Assembly (NCBI RefSeq): GCF_003464085.1
Contig: NZ_QSDR01000008.1
Coordinates: 81,312-145,311 of the forward strand
DNA length: 64,000 nucleotides
Source: Clostridium sp. AM58-1XD
GTDB taxonomy: Bacteria > Bacillota > Clostridia > Lachnospirales > Lachnospiraceae
Direction: 5' to 3'
Shown here: piece by piece, positions 1 through 8,460 of the stretch
Layout: each line of letters opens with the position of its first letter
Position numbering within the stretch: position 1 is the stretch's first letter
Translations under genes and position numbers: made by a program
The notes under the pieces: generated by a model
Told to the model about the DNA's origin: nothing
The model's database searches: none
The model's input: the letters and a program-made list of their open reading frames with translations, nothing else

Positions 1-91
1 CAGCCTGAAGAACAGTTACCGGAACAAGCACGCCATTTTCATTGAAAATCTGTGTCATTCCAACTTTTGTAGCTAAAATTGCTTTCTTCAT
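1..91 (-). CDS. rplC: 50S ribosomal protein L3, N-terminal fragment
   Basis: Reading the minus strand from the ATG at 91 gives [20 protein letters not shown], the highly conserved start of bacterial ribosomal protein L3, a large-subunit protein that nucleates assembly near the peptidyl transferase centre. Only the first 30 residues are inside the window; the gene runs off the left edge. An AGGAGGTCA Shine-Dalgarno lies just upstream of the ATG. It follows rpsJ by 100 bases, the normal order at the head of the S10 operon (rpsJ-rplC-rplD...), so both are surely cotranscribed leftward. Confidence 0.95.
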   Translation of the reverse strand, partial: MKKAILATKVGMTQIFNENGVLVPVTVLQA

Positions 92-191
92 TTTTTGACC
101 TCCTGTTGCTTTTCTACAGCGGAACACTTCTTAATCGAAGTGTTCATCCTAGAACAGTCCAGAATCTATCTAAACCCTTCAGGATTTTACC

Positions 192-509
192 TTATTTGTT
201 TTTCATTTTGATATCAATATAAACACCTGCCGGCATTTCCAGTCTGGATAATGCATCAACCGTCTTCTGGCTTGGTGTGATGATATCGATGAGTCTCTTA
301 TGAGTCCTCTGCTCGAACTGCTCTCTGGAATCTTTGTACTTATGAACAGCTCTTAAAATTGTTACTACTTCCTTCTTTGTCGGTAACGGCACCGGTCCGC
401 TCACCTGTGATCCTGTCTTTTTTACAGTCTCGATGATTTTTCCAGCTGACTGATCTACTAACTGATGATCGTAAGCTTTTAATGTGATTCTCATTACTTG
501 ACTTGCCAT
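192..509 (-). CDS. rpsJ: 30S ribosomal protein S10
   Basis: A 105-aa protein matching S10, normally about 102 aa, with family landmarks such as [25 protein letters not shown] and [14 protein letters not shown]10 sits in the 30S head and, as NusE, also takes part in transcription antitermination with NusB. The start at 509 has a GGAGGCGAC Shine-Dalgarno immediately upstream. A start at the second Met (residue 6) would give the more common MRITLKAY N-terminus, so a slightly shorter protein is possible. It is the first gene of the S10 operon and is preceded by a long leader of about 230 bases. Confidence 0.97.
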   Translation of the reverse strand: MASQVMRITLKAYDHQLVDQSAGKIIETVKKTGSQVSGPVPLPTKKEVVTILRAVHKYKDSREQFEQRTHKRLIDIITPSQKTVDALSRLEMPAGVYIDIKMKNK

Positions 510-742
510 AAAAAAAGTCGCCTCCTTTTCGCACTATTCGTAGTACGACAAGCGGTGACTGTACACGTTCCCGTGTGTGTCATAAAGACTCACACATCAT
601 TCCTCACTTAATAAAGCAGAAATAATTCCTAAATTGTACAGTGACTTGTCGCCAGTTTCCTAACTTGACATTCGCTCCACGGAAAACCTGCCTTGACGGG
701 CAGCAACCTCGCGCTTCACAGCTATCATGCCACAGCCTCATT

Positions 743-771
743 AGCTTATCACACTTTTTTTAGAAATGCAA
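743..771 (-). promoter_or_regulatory. candidate promoter of the S10 operon
   Basis: On the minus strand TTGCAT is followed after 17 bases by TAAGCT, a moderate sigma-A match (the -10 is poor). If used it gives a leader of about 230 nt before rpsJ. The leader (510-740) contains several short inverted repeats, for example around 560-600 (ACACACGGGAACGTGT region), which could be a ribosomal-protein autoregulatory structure. I did not recognise a known leader family. No gene is credible between 510 and 974. Confidence 0.35.
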
Positions 772-974
772 GGTATTTTTTCTTTATTTTTCAATCTTTT
801 CCGCACTTTTTTTATTGTCCTCATTCGGATATTTCCGCTGCCGATTTCCTGCGAACTGAGATAATCTTTCAGTCTTATTATTTCCAAATAATTCTATATT
901 TATCTTGCCTTACATTGGATTCGTACAGCAAAATAAGATAAACATGTTTCCGCAAACCAGTGCAAAAAGTCAAA

Positions 975-1089
975 AAGAGAGTGCTGTCAAAATATAATCA
1001 GCCAAGCCTCCGATCCCAAATTCCGTTTCAGGCAGTATCCGTTAACTTCACCGGATATTGAGGGCAGTGATTTTTTGCAGCACTCTCTT
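975..1089. repeat. palindromic interspersed element, copy 1 (also terminator-like)
   Basis: The termini AAGAGAGTGCTG (975-986) and CAGCACTCTCTT (1078-1089) are perfect 12-bp inverted repeats around 91 bases. The element resembles 43328-43445 in arms, length and interior: both carry CAGGCAGT and, farther on, a C(C/T)GG(A/T)ATT(A/G)A(A/G)GGC-type stretch followed by TGATTTT. It lies just after the stop codon of the minus-strand repeat protein, and read on the minus strand the second arm ends in CTCTTTTTG, so it may also end that transcript. Confidence 0.6.
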
Positions 1090-1107
1090 CTATATATAAT
1101 ATAAGTA

Positions 1108-2499
1108 TTACCAGTCTTCCTGGTAGGACGGTTCAATCGCTTCTTCGTATGTACCGCTTCCGGCCGCCTCTCCATCAATCTTCTGGAGAATGCCGTTGGA
1201 ACCAGTTGTATACTTCACACCGTCTTCATCCTTAACCGTTTTATTACTTTCCAGCTTTCCGTTCTTGTTAACTACGTAGTTCTTTTTCCCATCATTATCC
1301 GGAAGAGAGATGATGGTGTACTTCGCTCCCGAATCAGGCTTCTGCAGCTTGCCCAAATAGTAAAGGTAACCGTCTTTCGGTCCCGTATAGCCCTTTCCAT
1401 TATCTGTAAAATAGAAATCGCTGATCGTACCGTCGCCTTCTTCTACCTTTATCTTTCCTTTGTCCATAGAGCAGTTATTTCTGTTCTTACCAAAATAGTA
1501 GGAAGTATATTCCGTACCGTTCTTATTCAGGTAAACCTTCTGCAGTCCGTACACTGGATTTCCTCTGTCGTTAAACAGATATTTCTTACCTTTGATTGTC
1601 CTGATATCGCTGACAGTAGCCTCTCCGACTTTCGGCCCGATCTCCGGCGTACCATCTTTTTCAAAATAAAACCATTCTACTTCTCCGTCATATCCGCTTA
1701 CATTGTCCGGCGGCTCCAGGGACAGCCAGCCGCTCTTTGCCTTTCCGTCATCGCCGAAATAGCGGTAATCAGAAAAGTTAGCCATAGAACTGTTGCTTCC
1801 TGTCATGTCTGTCCAGCCCGTCTGCATCTCTCCGTCTGCATTGAAGCAGTAATTAACACCGTCAATCTTGCGGGTACCGCAGGCGTCTCCCGTTACGTCA
1901 TTCGGCACATACTTCTTGCCATTGGAAGAGAAGCAAAACCACTTCTTATCATCATTGTCGTCATCGTCGCCAGGACTGGTACGGTTTTTCTCATATTCAT
2001 CCGAATCCGGCGGATACAGCTTCTTCCATCCGGTCTGCATCACTCCATTGTCTCCGCAGTAATACATATCATCCAGGATCCAGCCGATTTCCATCTCGCC
2101 GTCGTCGTCAAAGTGATACCATTTGCTGTCGATCTTCTTCCACGTATCGCTGGCCATTTTTCCATTGCTTCCCAGGTAATACCACTTATAGCCATCCACC
2201 GCGTCGTCGTCATCAGATTCGATCTTAAGCCATTTATCAGATACCATAATACCGTTGGAATCTACATAATAGTCGTCATCAACCCATTCGTTGATTGCCA
2301 TCTCTCCGCTGCCGTTCAAATATCTCCATTTATTATCTGCACCTTTTCGCCAGGCGTCTCGTATCAAGTCTCCACTGGAATTATAGTATACCCAGTTATC
2401 CCCGGATTTAGCCCATCCTTCCGCGGCGAGGGAAGTCACTGCCGTTCCCACCGTTAATGCCGCTGTCAGAACGAATAATGCCAAACCTTTTCCCTTCAT
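1108..2499 (-). CDS. secreted cell-wall/glucan-binding repeat protein
   Basis: The 463-aa protein starts with a Sec signal peptide (charged MKGKG, a hydrophobic stretch, then likely cleavage after SLAAEG near residue 26). The remainder is a string of cell-wall-binding type repeats of about 20 residues (W-x-YY-x-S/D-x-G-x-M/L...-W, e.g. WVYYNSSGDL, YYVDSNGIMV, WYHFDDDGEM, YYCGDNGVMQTGW), the fold used by choline- and glucan-binding modules. It is unusually rich in Asp (runs such as DDDDNDD near residue 180). No catalytic domain is visible, so a surface-adhesin or wall-structural role is inferred. The start at 2499 has a good AAAGGAGAG ribosome site. A paralogue with the same design is at 36939-38270. 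Confidence 0.85.
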   Translation of the reverse strand: MKGKGLALFVLTAALTVGTAVTSLAAEGWAKSGDNWVYYNSSGDLIRDAWRKGADNKWRYLNGSGEMAINEWVDDDYYVDSNGIMVSDKWLKIESDDDDAVDGYKWYYLGSNGKMASDTWKKIDSKWYHFDDDGEMEIGWILDDMYYCGDNGVMQTGWKKLYPPDSDEYEKNRTSPGDDDDNDDKKWFCFSSNGKKYVPNDVTGDACGTRKIDGVNYCFNADGEMQTGWTDMTGSNSSMANFSDYRYFGDDGKAKSGWLSLEPPDNVSGYDGEVEWFYFEKDGTPEIGPKVGEATVSDIRTIKGKKYLFNDRGNPVYGLQKVYLNKNGTEYTSYYFGKNRNNCSMDKGKIKVEEGDGTISDFYFTDNGKGYTGPKDGYLYYLGKLQKPDSGAKYTIISLPDNDGKKNYVVNKNGKLESNKTVKDEDGVKYTTGSNGILQKIDGEAAGSGTYEEAIEPSYQEDW

Positions 2500-2615
2500 A
2501 TCATCTCTCCTTTAGTTTCCTCCATAGTATACATATTGTACTAAGCCCATCCAACATCTCGCCAAGTACATTCGTATGACTCACACCAAGTCTAAAAACA
2601 CTTCGCCGGGTGCTC

Positions 2616-2643
2616 ATAATATACCTATAATACATTGTAGCAA
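2616..2643 (-). promoter_or_regulatory. candidate promoter for the repeat protein gene
   Basis: Minus-strand TTGCTA, 16-base spacer, TATTAT, about 120 bases before the start codon at 2499. The area is very AT-rich and other -10 placements are possible. Confidence 0.35.
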
Positions 2644-2706
2644 TAAGACGTAAATTATTCAACTAATAAAATCTTTCTTTTTCTTTACAATTTGTCCTTG
2701 ATTCAC

Positions 2707-2735
2707 TTGACATATTTTCTGTCATCCCTCAAAAT
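2707..2735 (+). promoter_or_regulatory. promoter of the methyltransferase gene
   Basis: A perfect -35 TTGACA (2707-2712), a 17-base spacer and CAAAAT (2730-2735), about 70 bases before the start at 2806. It is divergent from the promoter of the repeat-protein gene in the same 306-base gap. Confidence 0.55.
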
Positions 2736-2805
2736 GAAGAATAGCTGAGCGCATATGCTGCGCGAAAATGAATCATAAAAGATAACAGAAAGGCTGATCG
2801 ATAAT

Positions 2806-3669
2806 ATGTGGATAGCAGATAGCTGGAAAGATTACGAAGTAATAGATTGTTCAAAAGGAGAAAAGCTGGAACGCTGGGGGAAATACATCCTTGTCCGTCC
2901 CGACCCTCAGGTAATCTGGGATACTCCGCGCGTGGAAAAAGGGTGGAAAAAAATGGACGGCCACTATCACAGAAGCGCAAAAGGCGGTGGTGAATGGGAA
3001 TTTTTCAGCCTCCCCGAGCAGTGGACTATTAATTATAAGGGGCTGACTTTTAATCTGAAGCCTTTCAGTTTTAAACATACCGGGTTGTTTCCCGAACAGG
3101 CAGCCAACTGGGACTGGTTCGGTGACAGAATAAGAAAGGCCGGCAGACCGATCAAAGTTCTGAATCTTTTTGCTTATACAGGAGGCGCTACTTTAGCCGC
3201 CGCACAGGCCGGAGCTTCTGTGACCCATGTAGATGCTTCCAAGGGCATGGTTGCCTGGGCCAAAGAGAATGCAAAATCATCCGGGCTCTCTGAAGCCCCC
3301 ATACGCTGGATCGTCGACGACTGCGTTAAATTTGTAGAACGGGAAATCCGACGCGGAAATCATTATGATGCAATCATCATGGACCCGCCCTCTTACGGAA
3401 GAGGCCCGAAAGGTGAGATCTGGAAAATCGAAGATGCCATACACCCGCTTGTAAAGCTGTGTGCACAACTCTTATCTGACAAGCCTCTGTTTTTCCTCAT
3501 CAACTCCTATACGACAGGTCTTGCTGCCTCCGTCCTTTCTTATATGATGGGAGTAGAAATCTGTCCTAAATTCGGCGGCTGTGTTCATGCTGAAGAAATC
3601 GGCCTTCCTGTCACAAAAACAGGGCTGGTTCTTCCATGCGGAGCTTCCGGAAGGTGGGAAGCTGATTAA
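2806..3669 (+). CDS. class I SAM-dependent (RlmI-like) methyltransferase
   Basis: A 287-aa Rossmann-fold methyltransferase. Motif I is VLNLFAYTGGATLAAAQAGA (near residues 121-140), followed by an acidic SAM-ribose position in VTHVDASKG and the catalytic-loop motif DPPSYGRG (near 196). The LFAYTGG and DPPSYG signatures belong to the COG1092/RlmI-RlmK group that makes 5-methylcytosine or N7-methylguanine in 23S rRNA. The usual N-terminal PUA domain is replaced by a short region rich in aromatic residues, so the exact target base is not predictable. The C-terminus LPCGASGRWEAD is typical of the subfamily. It is a single gene with its own promoter and terminator. Confidence 0.8.
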   Translation: MWIADSWKDYEVIDCSKGEKLERWGKYILVRPDPQVIWDTPRVEKGWKKMDGHYHRSAKGGGEWEFFSLPEQWTINYKGLTFNLKPFSFKHTGLFPEQAANWDWFGDRIRKAGRPIKVLNLFAYTGGATLAAAQAGASVTHVDASKGMVAWAKENAKSSGLSEAPIRWIVDDCVKFVEREIRRGNHYDAIIMDPPSYGRGPKGEIWKIEDAIHPLVKLCAQLLSDKPLFFLINSYTTGLAASVLSYMMGVEICPKFGGCVHAEEIGLPVTKTGLVLPCGASGRWEAD

Positions 3670-3696
3670 AATATGGCAGGAAAATAAAGTTACGGC

Positions 3697-3757
3697 AAAA
3701 AAGATATCCATGCGCATTCCGAGGCAGTGGCCAGGTCATGCGCATGGATATTTTTTT
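3697..3757 (+). terminator. rho-independent terminator with a conserved loop
   Basis: A 19-base stem (AAAAAGATATCCATGCGCA with its complement at 3739-3757) ending in a run of seven T. The 23-base loop contains AGGCAGTGGCCAGGTC, which closely matches the interior of the palindromic element at 43328-43445 and resembles the loop of the terminator at 15463. It ends the methyltransferase gene. Confidence 0.85.
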
Positions 3758-3868
3758 GTCCTGTTCTTCCGGGCATATGTTAAAAGGAATCCGCTGGTAG
3801 AGTGTCATAAGACAAATGAAGCAGGCAAGTCCCAAAGGACATATTCCACTGCACCGGAACAAAATATC

Positions 3869-4486
3869 TTATTTCAATGCGGACTCCAGTACTTTTCTTA
3901 GCTTCGCCGCGTCTGCGTCGGTATGGCAGTAGCCTTTCATTCCGCAGGCGGCCGCGCCGTCTATGTTCAGCTGAAGATCGTCAATAAAAAAGCTCTCTTC
4001 CGCTTTTATATCAAACCGTTCAAAAAGCCTCTCGTAGAATTCTTTCTGCGGCTTCATACACTTCTCAGGTGCAGAAAACAGAACACCGTCGAATAATTCA
4101 ATTCCCGGTATAATATCCTGGTAGCATTCCAGCAGGCGTACCGAAGCATTGGAACAGAGATAGATTCCATATCCATTCGCCTTTAGTTCCTGTATTAAAC
4201 TGCCCATTCCATCGATGCCCCACATATTATATTCATGCCAGTGGGCAAAACATTGCCTTGCCATTTCCTTTTCATGTTCGGAAGAAAGGCGCGACACCAT
4301 TTTCTCTATCGCGTCCTCTTCTTTCATAACGCCCATGTCCAGCATGACCCATTCCGGAGATACGAAAACAGCTGTCTTTACTCTCGCTCTCTCTTCTTCA
4401 TCTTCTATAAAATGGCGGCACACGATCTCTGCATCATATCCTACCAGAACATTTCCCATGTCAAATACAATATTTTTAATCACCAC
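3869..4486 (-). CDS. HAD-superfamily (subfamily IA, YihX-like) phosphatase
   Basis: A 205-aa protein with all four haloacid-dehalogenase motifs: nucleophile Asp9 in IVFDMGNVLV, motif II Ser in YLCSNAS, motif III Lys in CMKPQKEFYERL and acidic motif IV FFIDDLQLNID. The second Asp of the usual DxD is replaced by Gly in FDMGNVLV, as in the YihX/alpha-glucose-1-phosphate phosphatase branch, so a small sugar phosphate or related phosphoester substrate is plausible but not shown. The start is a GTG at 4486, chosen because AGGAGG lies 7 bases upstream. It stands alone on the minus strand, separated from the MBL operon by 129 bases. Confidence 0.8.
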   Translation of the reverse strand: MVIKNIVFDMGNVLVGYDAEIVCRHFIEDEEERARVKTAVFVSPEWVMLDMGVMKEEDAIEKMVSRLSSEHEKEMARQCFAHWHEYNMWGIDGMGSLIQELKANGYGIYLCSNASVRLLECYQDIIPGIELFDGVLFSAPEKCMKPQKEFYERLFERFDIKAEESFFIDDLQLNIDGAAACGMKGYCHTDADAAKLRKVLESALK

Positions 4487-4615
4487 TCATACCTCCTGCC
4501 GTACTTTTAATCATTTATCATGGAGAACGTCTCTCCCTGATTAGTATACCTGCTTCAGGCAGCAGTTACAACTGATTTTTCATACGATCCAGAGGAACGG
4601 AAGTAAATGCCTCTC

Positions 4616-5350
4616 TCATTCCATTGCAAAAATGATTGAGGTCTTCCCGTTTACTCGTCCCCCCTGTCCAAACTGGAATACAATATCATTGCCGCCTTCA
4701 GCAATCACATTTCCATCCTTAACCGTCAGCCAGCAGTCGTGTCCGGGTAGTACTCGATCGGCTAATTTTTTAATTACTCTTATACTGCTTATGCTGTCTT
4801 TCTTGCACAACGTTTGCTGTACGGTTTCATTCGAAAGCTCATATCGGTTTTTTACCGCGTCTCCAGTCAATATCCAGATTCCCCTTTCTTCCTGATCCAG
4901 TACATATGACATACAGCCTGGCGTATGTCCAGGTGTCATCAGCGTCCTGATTCCCGGCGCAATCTCTTCTCCTTCTCTTTCAATCAGGTTCAGATGATAG
5001 CTTCTCAACAAGCAAACTGCATTTTCCCCCACCGAATAATCCCTATGGATCATATCGTATGCGTGCTCCCACTCTGCTTTACTGAGGAAAATTTCAGCCT
5101 GGGGAAAATAATCAATATTGTACACATGGTCTGCATGCATATGAGAGAGTAATATCACGTCAATATCTTCACACTTCAGATGATACTCTGCAAGCATTTC
5201 CTTCAGGTTGGAACGAATAACCATTCCTCCGCAGTCCATCAAAATATTGTGACCGCAGCCCTGGATTAACGCAACCGTCCCCCAATTTAATCTTCCATTT
5301 TTTAACCTGCCGGAAAATCCGGGAAACAATACATTTACCTGATATCTCAT
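4616..5350 (-). CDS. MBL-fold (AHL-lactonase-like) metallohydrolase
   Basis: A 244-aa metallo-beta-lactamase fold protein with the full zinc set: H70-x-H72-x-D74-H75 in LLSHMHADH, H142 in TPGHTPG, D164 in LTGDAV and H204 in LPGHD. The layout resembles N-acyl-homoserine lactonases and related lactonases or esterases. It is the last gene of an operon with a TAXI binding protein and a TRAP permease (20-base gap), which suggests it hydrolyses the imported compound or a derivative, for example a lactone or thioester of a carboxylate. That substrate link is inference. No signal peptide is seen, so it is cytosolic. Confidence 0.8.
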   Translation of the reverse strand: MRYQVNVLFPGFSGRLKNGRLNWGTVALIQGCGHNILMDCGGMVIRSNLKEMLAEYHLKCEDIDVILLSHMHADHVYNIDYFPQAEIFLSKAEWEHAYDMIHRDYSVGENAVCLLRSYHLNLIEREGEEIAPGIRTLMTPGHTPGCMSYVLDQEERGIWILTGDAVKNRYELSNETVQQTLCKKDSISSIRVIKKLADRVLPGHDCWLTVKDGNVIAEGGNDIVFQFGQGGRVNGKTSIIFAME

Positions 5351-5370
5351 CTTTATTTCCTCCGACTAAA

Positions 5371-6402
5371 TCACTTGATAATACCAGCTTCACGATAATA
5401 ACGCTCCGCCCCTGGATGAAGAGGTACCGACGTATTCACTGCCTCTTCCGGCGAAAGGTCTGATACCAGAGTATGCACTTGTCTGACCGCTTCAAGATTT
5501 TCAAATATTCCCCGTGTAATCCAATACACCACTTCATCTTCAAGATCAGAACGAACCAACAGAAGATTTGTTACAGCGATTGTGCTGACGTCTTCATCCG
5601 TACCATACAGATCAGCCGGAAGAGTCAGTTTTTGAAAATAGCTGTACTGCTTTATAAATTCTTCAGTCATTTCATCGCCAAGGGTGACGAAATCGGCATC
5701 CGTTGTCATAAACAGGTCAATTAATTTAGAAACAGGTGCGCCGGTAATTAAAATAATCCCATCTATGTCGCCGTCTTTGAGGGCATCAATCATTTCTCCG
5801 TTATTATAATCATACGGCGTAATATCATCGAAAGACAAATCATAAAATCCCAGTATCTTCTCCGAATTTAATCGATTTCCGCTTCCAAGAGGACCTACAC
5901 CGATCTTTTTTCCAGCCATATCCGCTACACTTTCGATTCCGGAAGATTTGCTTGCGATTATATGTACTGCACTTGGAAACAGAGCTCCTATGGAAAGAAT
6001 ATCGTGCTTTTCCGTAAATGGGTCTGTTCCTTCATAAGCCCACTGTGCAAAGTCCGCATTGGATAGCCCCAGTTCACAGCTGCCGTTTTGAAGAAATCCC
6101 AGATTATCAAGTGTTCCTCCTGTAACTTCCGCAGCAATATCAATATTATTTATATTCTGCAAAAGGACATTGGCAATTCCTCCTCCCACAATATACATTC
6201 CTCCTGTCGTACCGCCTGTCGCCATCGACAGCCTGTGAAGCTTTACAGGCCCATTGGCCTCAACATGTAATTCTGCTGTTCCTTCTGGATCATTGACTTC
6301 TGATGTTTGCTGTAATTCTCCCGGACTTTTAGAACATGCTGACAGGAATACTGTTATTGCAAGTACGGACAATAGTGTTGCGATCTGATTTCCTTTTTTC
6401 AT
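5371..6402 (-). CDS. TAXI-family TRAP transporter substrate-binding lipoprotein
   Basis: 343 aa. The lipoprotein signal peptide ends in FLSACSKS, so the Cys near residue 23 is lipid-anchored on the outer face of the membrane. The mature part has the TAXI signature LSMATGGTTGGMYIVGGGIA, then QNGSCELGLSNADFAQWAYEG, and the common C-terminus PLHPGAERYYREAG. TAXI proteins deliver substrates, often dicarboxylates such as glutamate or 2-oxoglutarate or aromatic acids, to TRAP permeases. The permease gene follows 42 bases upstream in transcription order. An AGGAGG ribosome site precedes the ATG at 6402. Confidence 0.92.
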   Translation of the reverse strand: MKKGNQIATLLSVLAITVFLSACSKSPGELQQTSEVNDPEGTAELHVEANGPVKLHRLSMATGGTTGGMYIVGGGIANVLLQNINNIDIAAEVTGGTLDNLGFLQNGSCELGLSNADFAQWAYEGTDPFTEKHDILSIGALFPSAVHIIASKSSGIESVADMAGKKIGVGPLGSGNRLNSEKILGFYDLSFDDITPYDYNNGEMIDALKDGDIDGIILITGAPVSKLIDLFMTTDADFVTLGDEMTEEFIKQYSYFQKLTLPADLYGTDEDVSTIAVTNLLLVRSDLEDEVVYWITRGIFENLEAVRQVHTLVSDLSPEEAVNTSVPLHPGAERYYREAGIIK

Positions 6403-6444
6403 GGTTTATCCTCCTTTTTCTTCTCGAATCTTTGTGTTGAGTAC

Positions 6445-8304
6445 CTATGTATGAATAATCTTTTTCTGTCTCTTCTCCAAAAATGCCCGGCCTAGCCCCG
6501 CTATGCCCAACGCAATGCCGGCTGCATCTGTCACTGCACCAGGGATGATCAGAAGCAGAGCGGCTCCGGCAAACAGCCCCCTTTCATACCACCTTAGTTT
6601 ACCCAAAGGGCCCCACCCTTCGGTAGAAGCTGCCAGGAAATATACCCCTATCATTGAAGTAACCGCTGCCAATGCAATAGGAAAAGGCTTACCAACCATT
6701 AAAATCTCTGGGCCATAAATAAACATATATGGTACAATAAAAGCTGTAAGCCCCAGCTTTACAGCCGTCCATCCTGTTTTTCCGGAAGGCGACTGCGCAA
6801 TTCCGGCCGCAGCAAAAGATGCTACGGCAACAGGAGGAGTAATTGCTGAAAGAAGGCCAAAATAAAAGACAAACATATGTGCCGCCAGCTTTGAAATGCC
6901 CAAATCAATCAGGGCCGGAGCTACCAGTATGGAAAGCATAATATAAGAAGCTACGGTCGGAAGACCCATACCCAGCAGAAGCGCTGCAAGCATTGTAAGC
7001 ACCAGCGCTAAAATCCTGCTTCCCATGGAGAAGGCAATAATAATAGACGAAAATTTCAATCCCAGCCCCGTTAATGTCATTACTCCCATGATGATTCCGG
7101 CACAGGCACAGGCGCAGGTACACCCAACCGAGGCCTTCCCCGCGTCAACGAGAGCTTCAAAGAAATCCTTACGGCTTAAACGTGTACTTTTCTTTAAAAA
7201 ACAGCATACAACTACTGCTGTTGTTCCATAAAATCCTGAACGCAGAGGAGAATATCCCATAGTAAGAGCTATAATTAATACGAGCAGTGCAATTACCATG
7301 TGTCCTCTGAGTCTCATTTCCTCTTTAATACTTGGCAGCTGTTCCGCCGGAGTACCTGTAAAGCCACTCTTTGCGCTGTAAAAGTCGATAGAAAAAAACA
7401 GGGCTGCATAATAAAGCATTGCAGGAATTATTGCAGCAATCATAATCGTAAAATATGGGATTCCAGTCACTTCCGCCATTACAAAAGCACCTGCTCCCAT
7501 AATAGGAGGCATCAACTGACCGCCAGTTGATGCGACTGCTTCTACAGCTGCAGCCACATCACTGCGAAATCCAGTGCGTTTCATAAGGGGAATCGTAAAA
7601 GTACCTGTGCTTACCACATTTGCCACAGAACTTCCAGATATTGCCCCAAACAATCCACTGGCCAGTACTGCTGCTTTTGCTGGCCCTCCGCGCCGTTTTC
7701 CCGTACATGCCAATGCCGAATTTATAAAAAAATCACCGGTTCCTGAATGATCCAGCAGTGCAGCCATGATCACGAATACAATTACGAAAGTAGCAGACGC
7801 CCCAACCGGAGACCCAAGAATTCCTTCCGTTCCCAATGCCAGGTGAGATACGATCCTTGGCCCTGAGAATCCTTTATGTCCTAGGCGTCCTGGAATATAC
7901 GCGCCGCAGTACGCATAGGCAAGAGCTACAAGAGCGATCATTACAATCGGCCATCCCAGATTCTTTTTCGTAACATAAAGAACGCACAGAATCATCCATA
8001 TCCCCATGAAAAGTTCCAACGATGTAAACTGTCCATTTCTCTGAGTGAACGCCTTGTAATTTCCAATGAAATAAATCATACAGACAATCATGCCAAATGA
8101 CAGAACCATATCCAGGACAGAAGGTCTCTTACCCTTTTTGTCATAAAGCAGCCCTATTGTGCCAATTAATACGAAATGCACGATTCTCTGTTTGAAAGCC
8201 GTCAACACGCCAAACATTCCAGTATACAGATGAAAGACACATGCAGCAATTGCAATGGCGGCAATCACTGCAGCTGTCCAGCTGTACCCCTTCCTATTTT
8301 CCAT
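6445..8304 (-). CDS. TRAP transporter fused (4TM/12TM) permease
   Basis: A 619-aa integral membrane protein combining the small DctQ-like and large DctM-like subunits, as always found with TAXI binding proteins. Many hydrophobic helices are evident. Characteristic DctM stretches include GLFGAISGSSVANVVSTGTF (near residues 216-235), VEAVASTGGQLMPPIMGAGA and MGLPTVASYIMLSILVAPAL. It is a sodium- or proton-coupled secondary importer. As the first gene of the TRAP-TAXI-MBL operon it has an AAAGGAGGA ribosome site and is divergent from the LysR gene, its probable regulator. Confidence 0.92.
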   Translation of the reverse strand: MENRKGYSWTAAVIAAIAIAACVFHLYTGMFGVLTAFKQRIVHFVLIGTIGLLYDKKGKRPSVLDMVLSFGMIVCMIYFIGNYKAFTQRNGQFTSLELFMGIWMILCVLYVTKKNLGWPIVMIALVALAYAYCGAYIPGRLGHKGFSGPRIVSHLALGTEGILGSPVGASATFVIVFVIMAALLDHSGTGDFFINSALACTGKRRGGPAKAAVLASGLFGAISGSSVANVVSTGTFTIPLMKRTGFRSDVAAAVEAVASTGGQLMPPIMGAGAFVMAEVTGIPYFTIMIAAIIPAMLYYAALFFSIDFYSAKSGFTGTPAEQLPSIKEEMRLRGHMVIALLVLIIALTMGYSPLRSGFYGTTAVVVCCFLKKSTRLSRKDFFEALVDAGKASVGCTCACACAGIIMGVMTLTGLGLKFSSIIIAFSMGSRILALVLTMLAALLLGMGLPTVASYIMLSILVAPALIDLGISKLAAHMFVFYFGLLSAITPPVAVASFAAAGIAQSPSGKTGWTAVKLGLTAFIVPYMFIYGPEILMVGKPFPIALAAVTSMIGVYFLAASTEGWGPLGKLRWYERGLFAGAALLLIIPGAVTDAAGIALGIAGLGRAFLEKRQKKIIHT

Positions 8305-8333
8305 TTTTATCCTCCTTTGGCATTTTTGTACAA

Positions 8334-8358
8334 ATTATACAATTTTTAGAATGCATTC
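8334..8358 (-). promoter_or_regulatory. TRAP operon -10 box with an overlapping palindrome
   Basis: A perfect minus-strand TATAAT (8334-8339) lies about 30 bases before the permease start, without a recognisable -35, as is usual for activator-dependent promoters. A perfect 10-bp palindrome GAATGCATTC (8349-8358) occupies the place of the -35 and may bind the divergent LysR regulator. Confidence 0.4.
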
Positions 8359-8390
8359 ATCTTTGTTTTGTAATATTATTATATAAGTCA

Positions 8391-8419
8391 TTGACACGTT
8401 TGTAAAATCGCTTTATTAT
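8391..8419 (+). promoter_or_regulatory. sigma-A promoter of the lysR gene
   Basis: TTGACA (8391-8396), 17-base spacer, TATTAT (8414-8419): a near-consensus promoter about 40 bases before the LysR start. Confidence 0.7.
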
Positions 8420-8429
8420 ATAGCTATAT

Positions 8430-8444
8430 ATTCCAATATGGAAT
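8430..8444 (+). promoter_or_regulatory. LysR-type operator (T-N11-A dyad)
   Basis: ATTCCAATATGGAAT is a perfect 6-bp inverted repeat around 3 bases and fits the T-N11-A form of LysR boxes. It lies right after the transcription start expected from the promoter at 8391-8419, a position suited to autorepression. Binding is inferred. Confidence 0.45.
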
Positions 8445-8460
8445 AAATATGGAGGCATTT

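Noticed and set aside
664-669. TTGACA on the plus strand as a possible promoter
   Set aside because: No -10 box at 16-18 bases and no gene downstream in that direction.
693-941. 82-codon open frame on the plus strand upstream of rpsJ
   Set aside because: No ribosome site, composition dominated by Phe/Tyr/Ser as expected from AT-rich spacer, and it overlaps the likely S10 operon leader and promoter.
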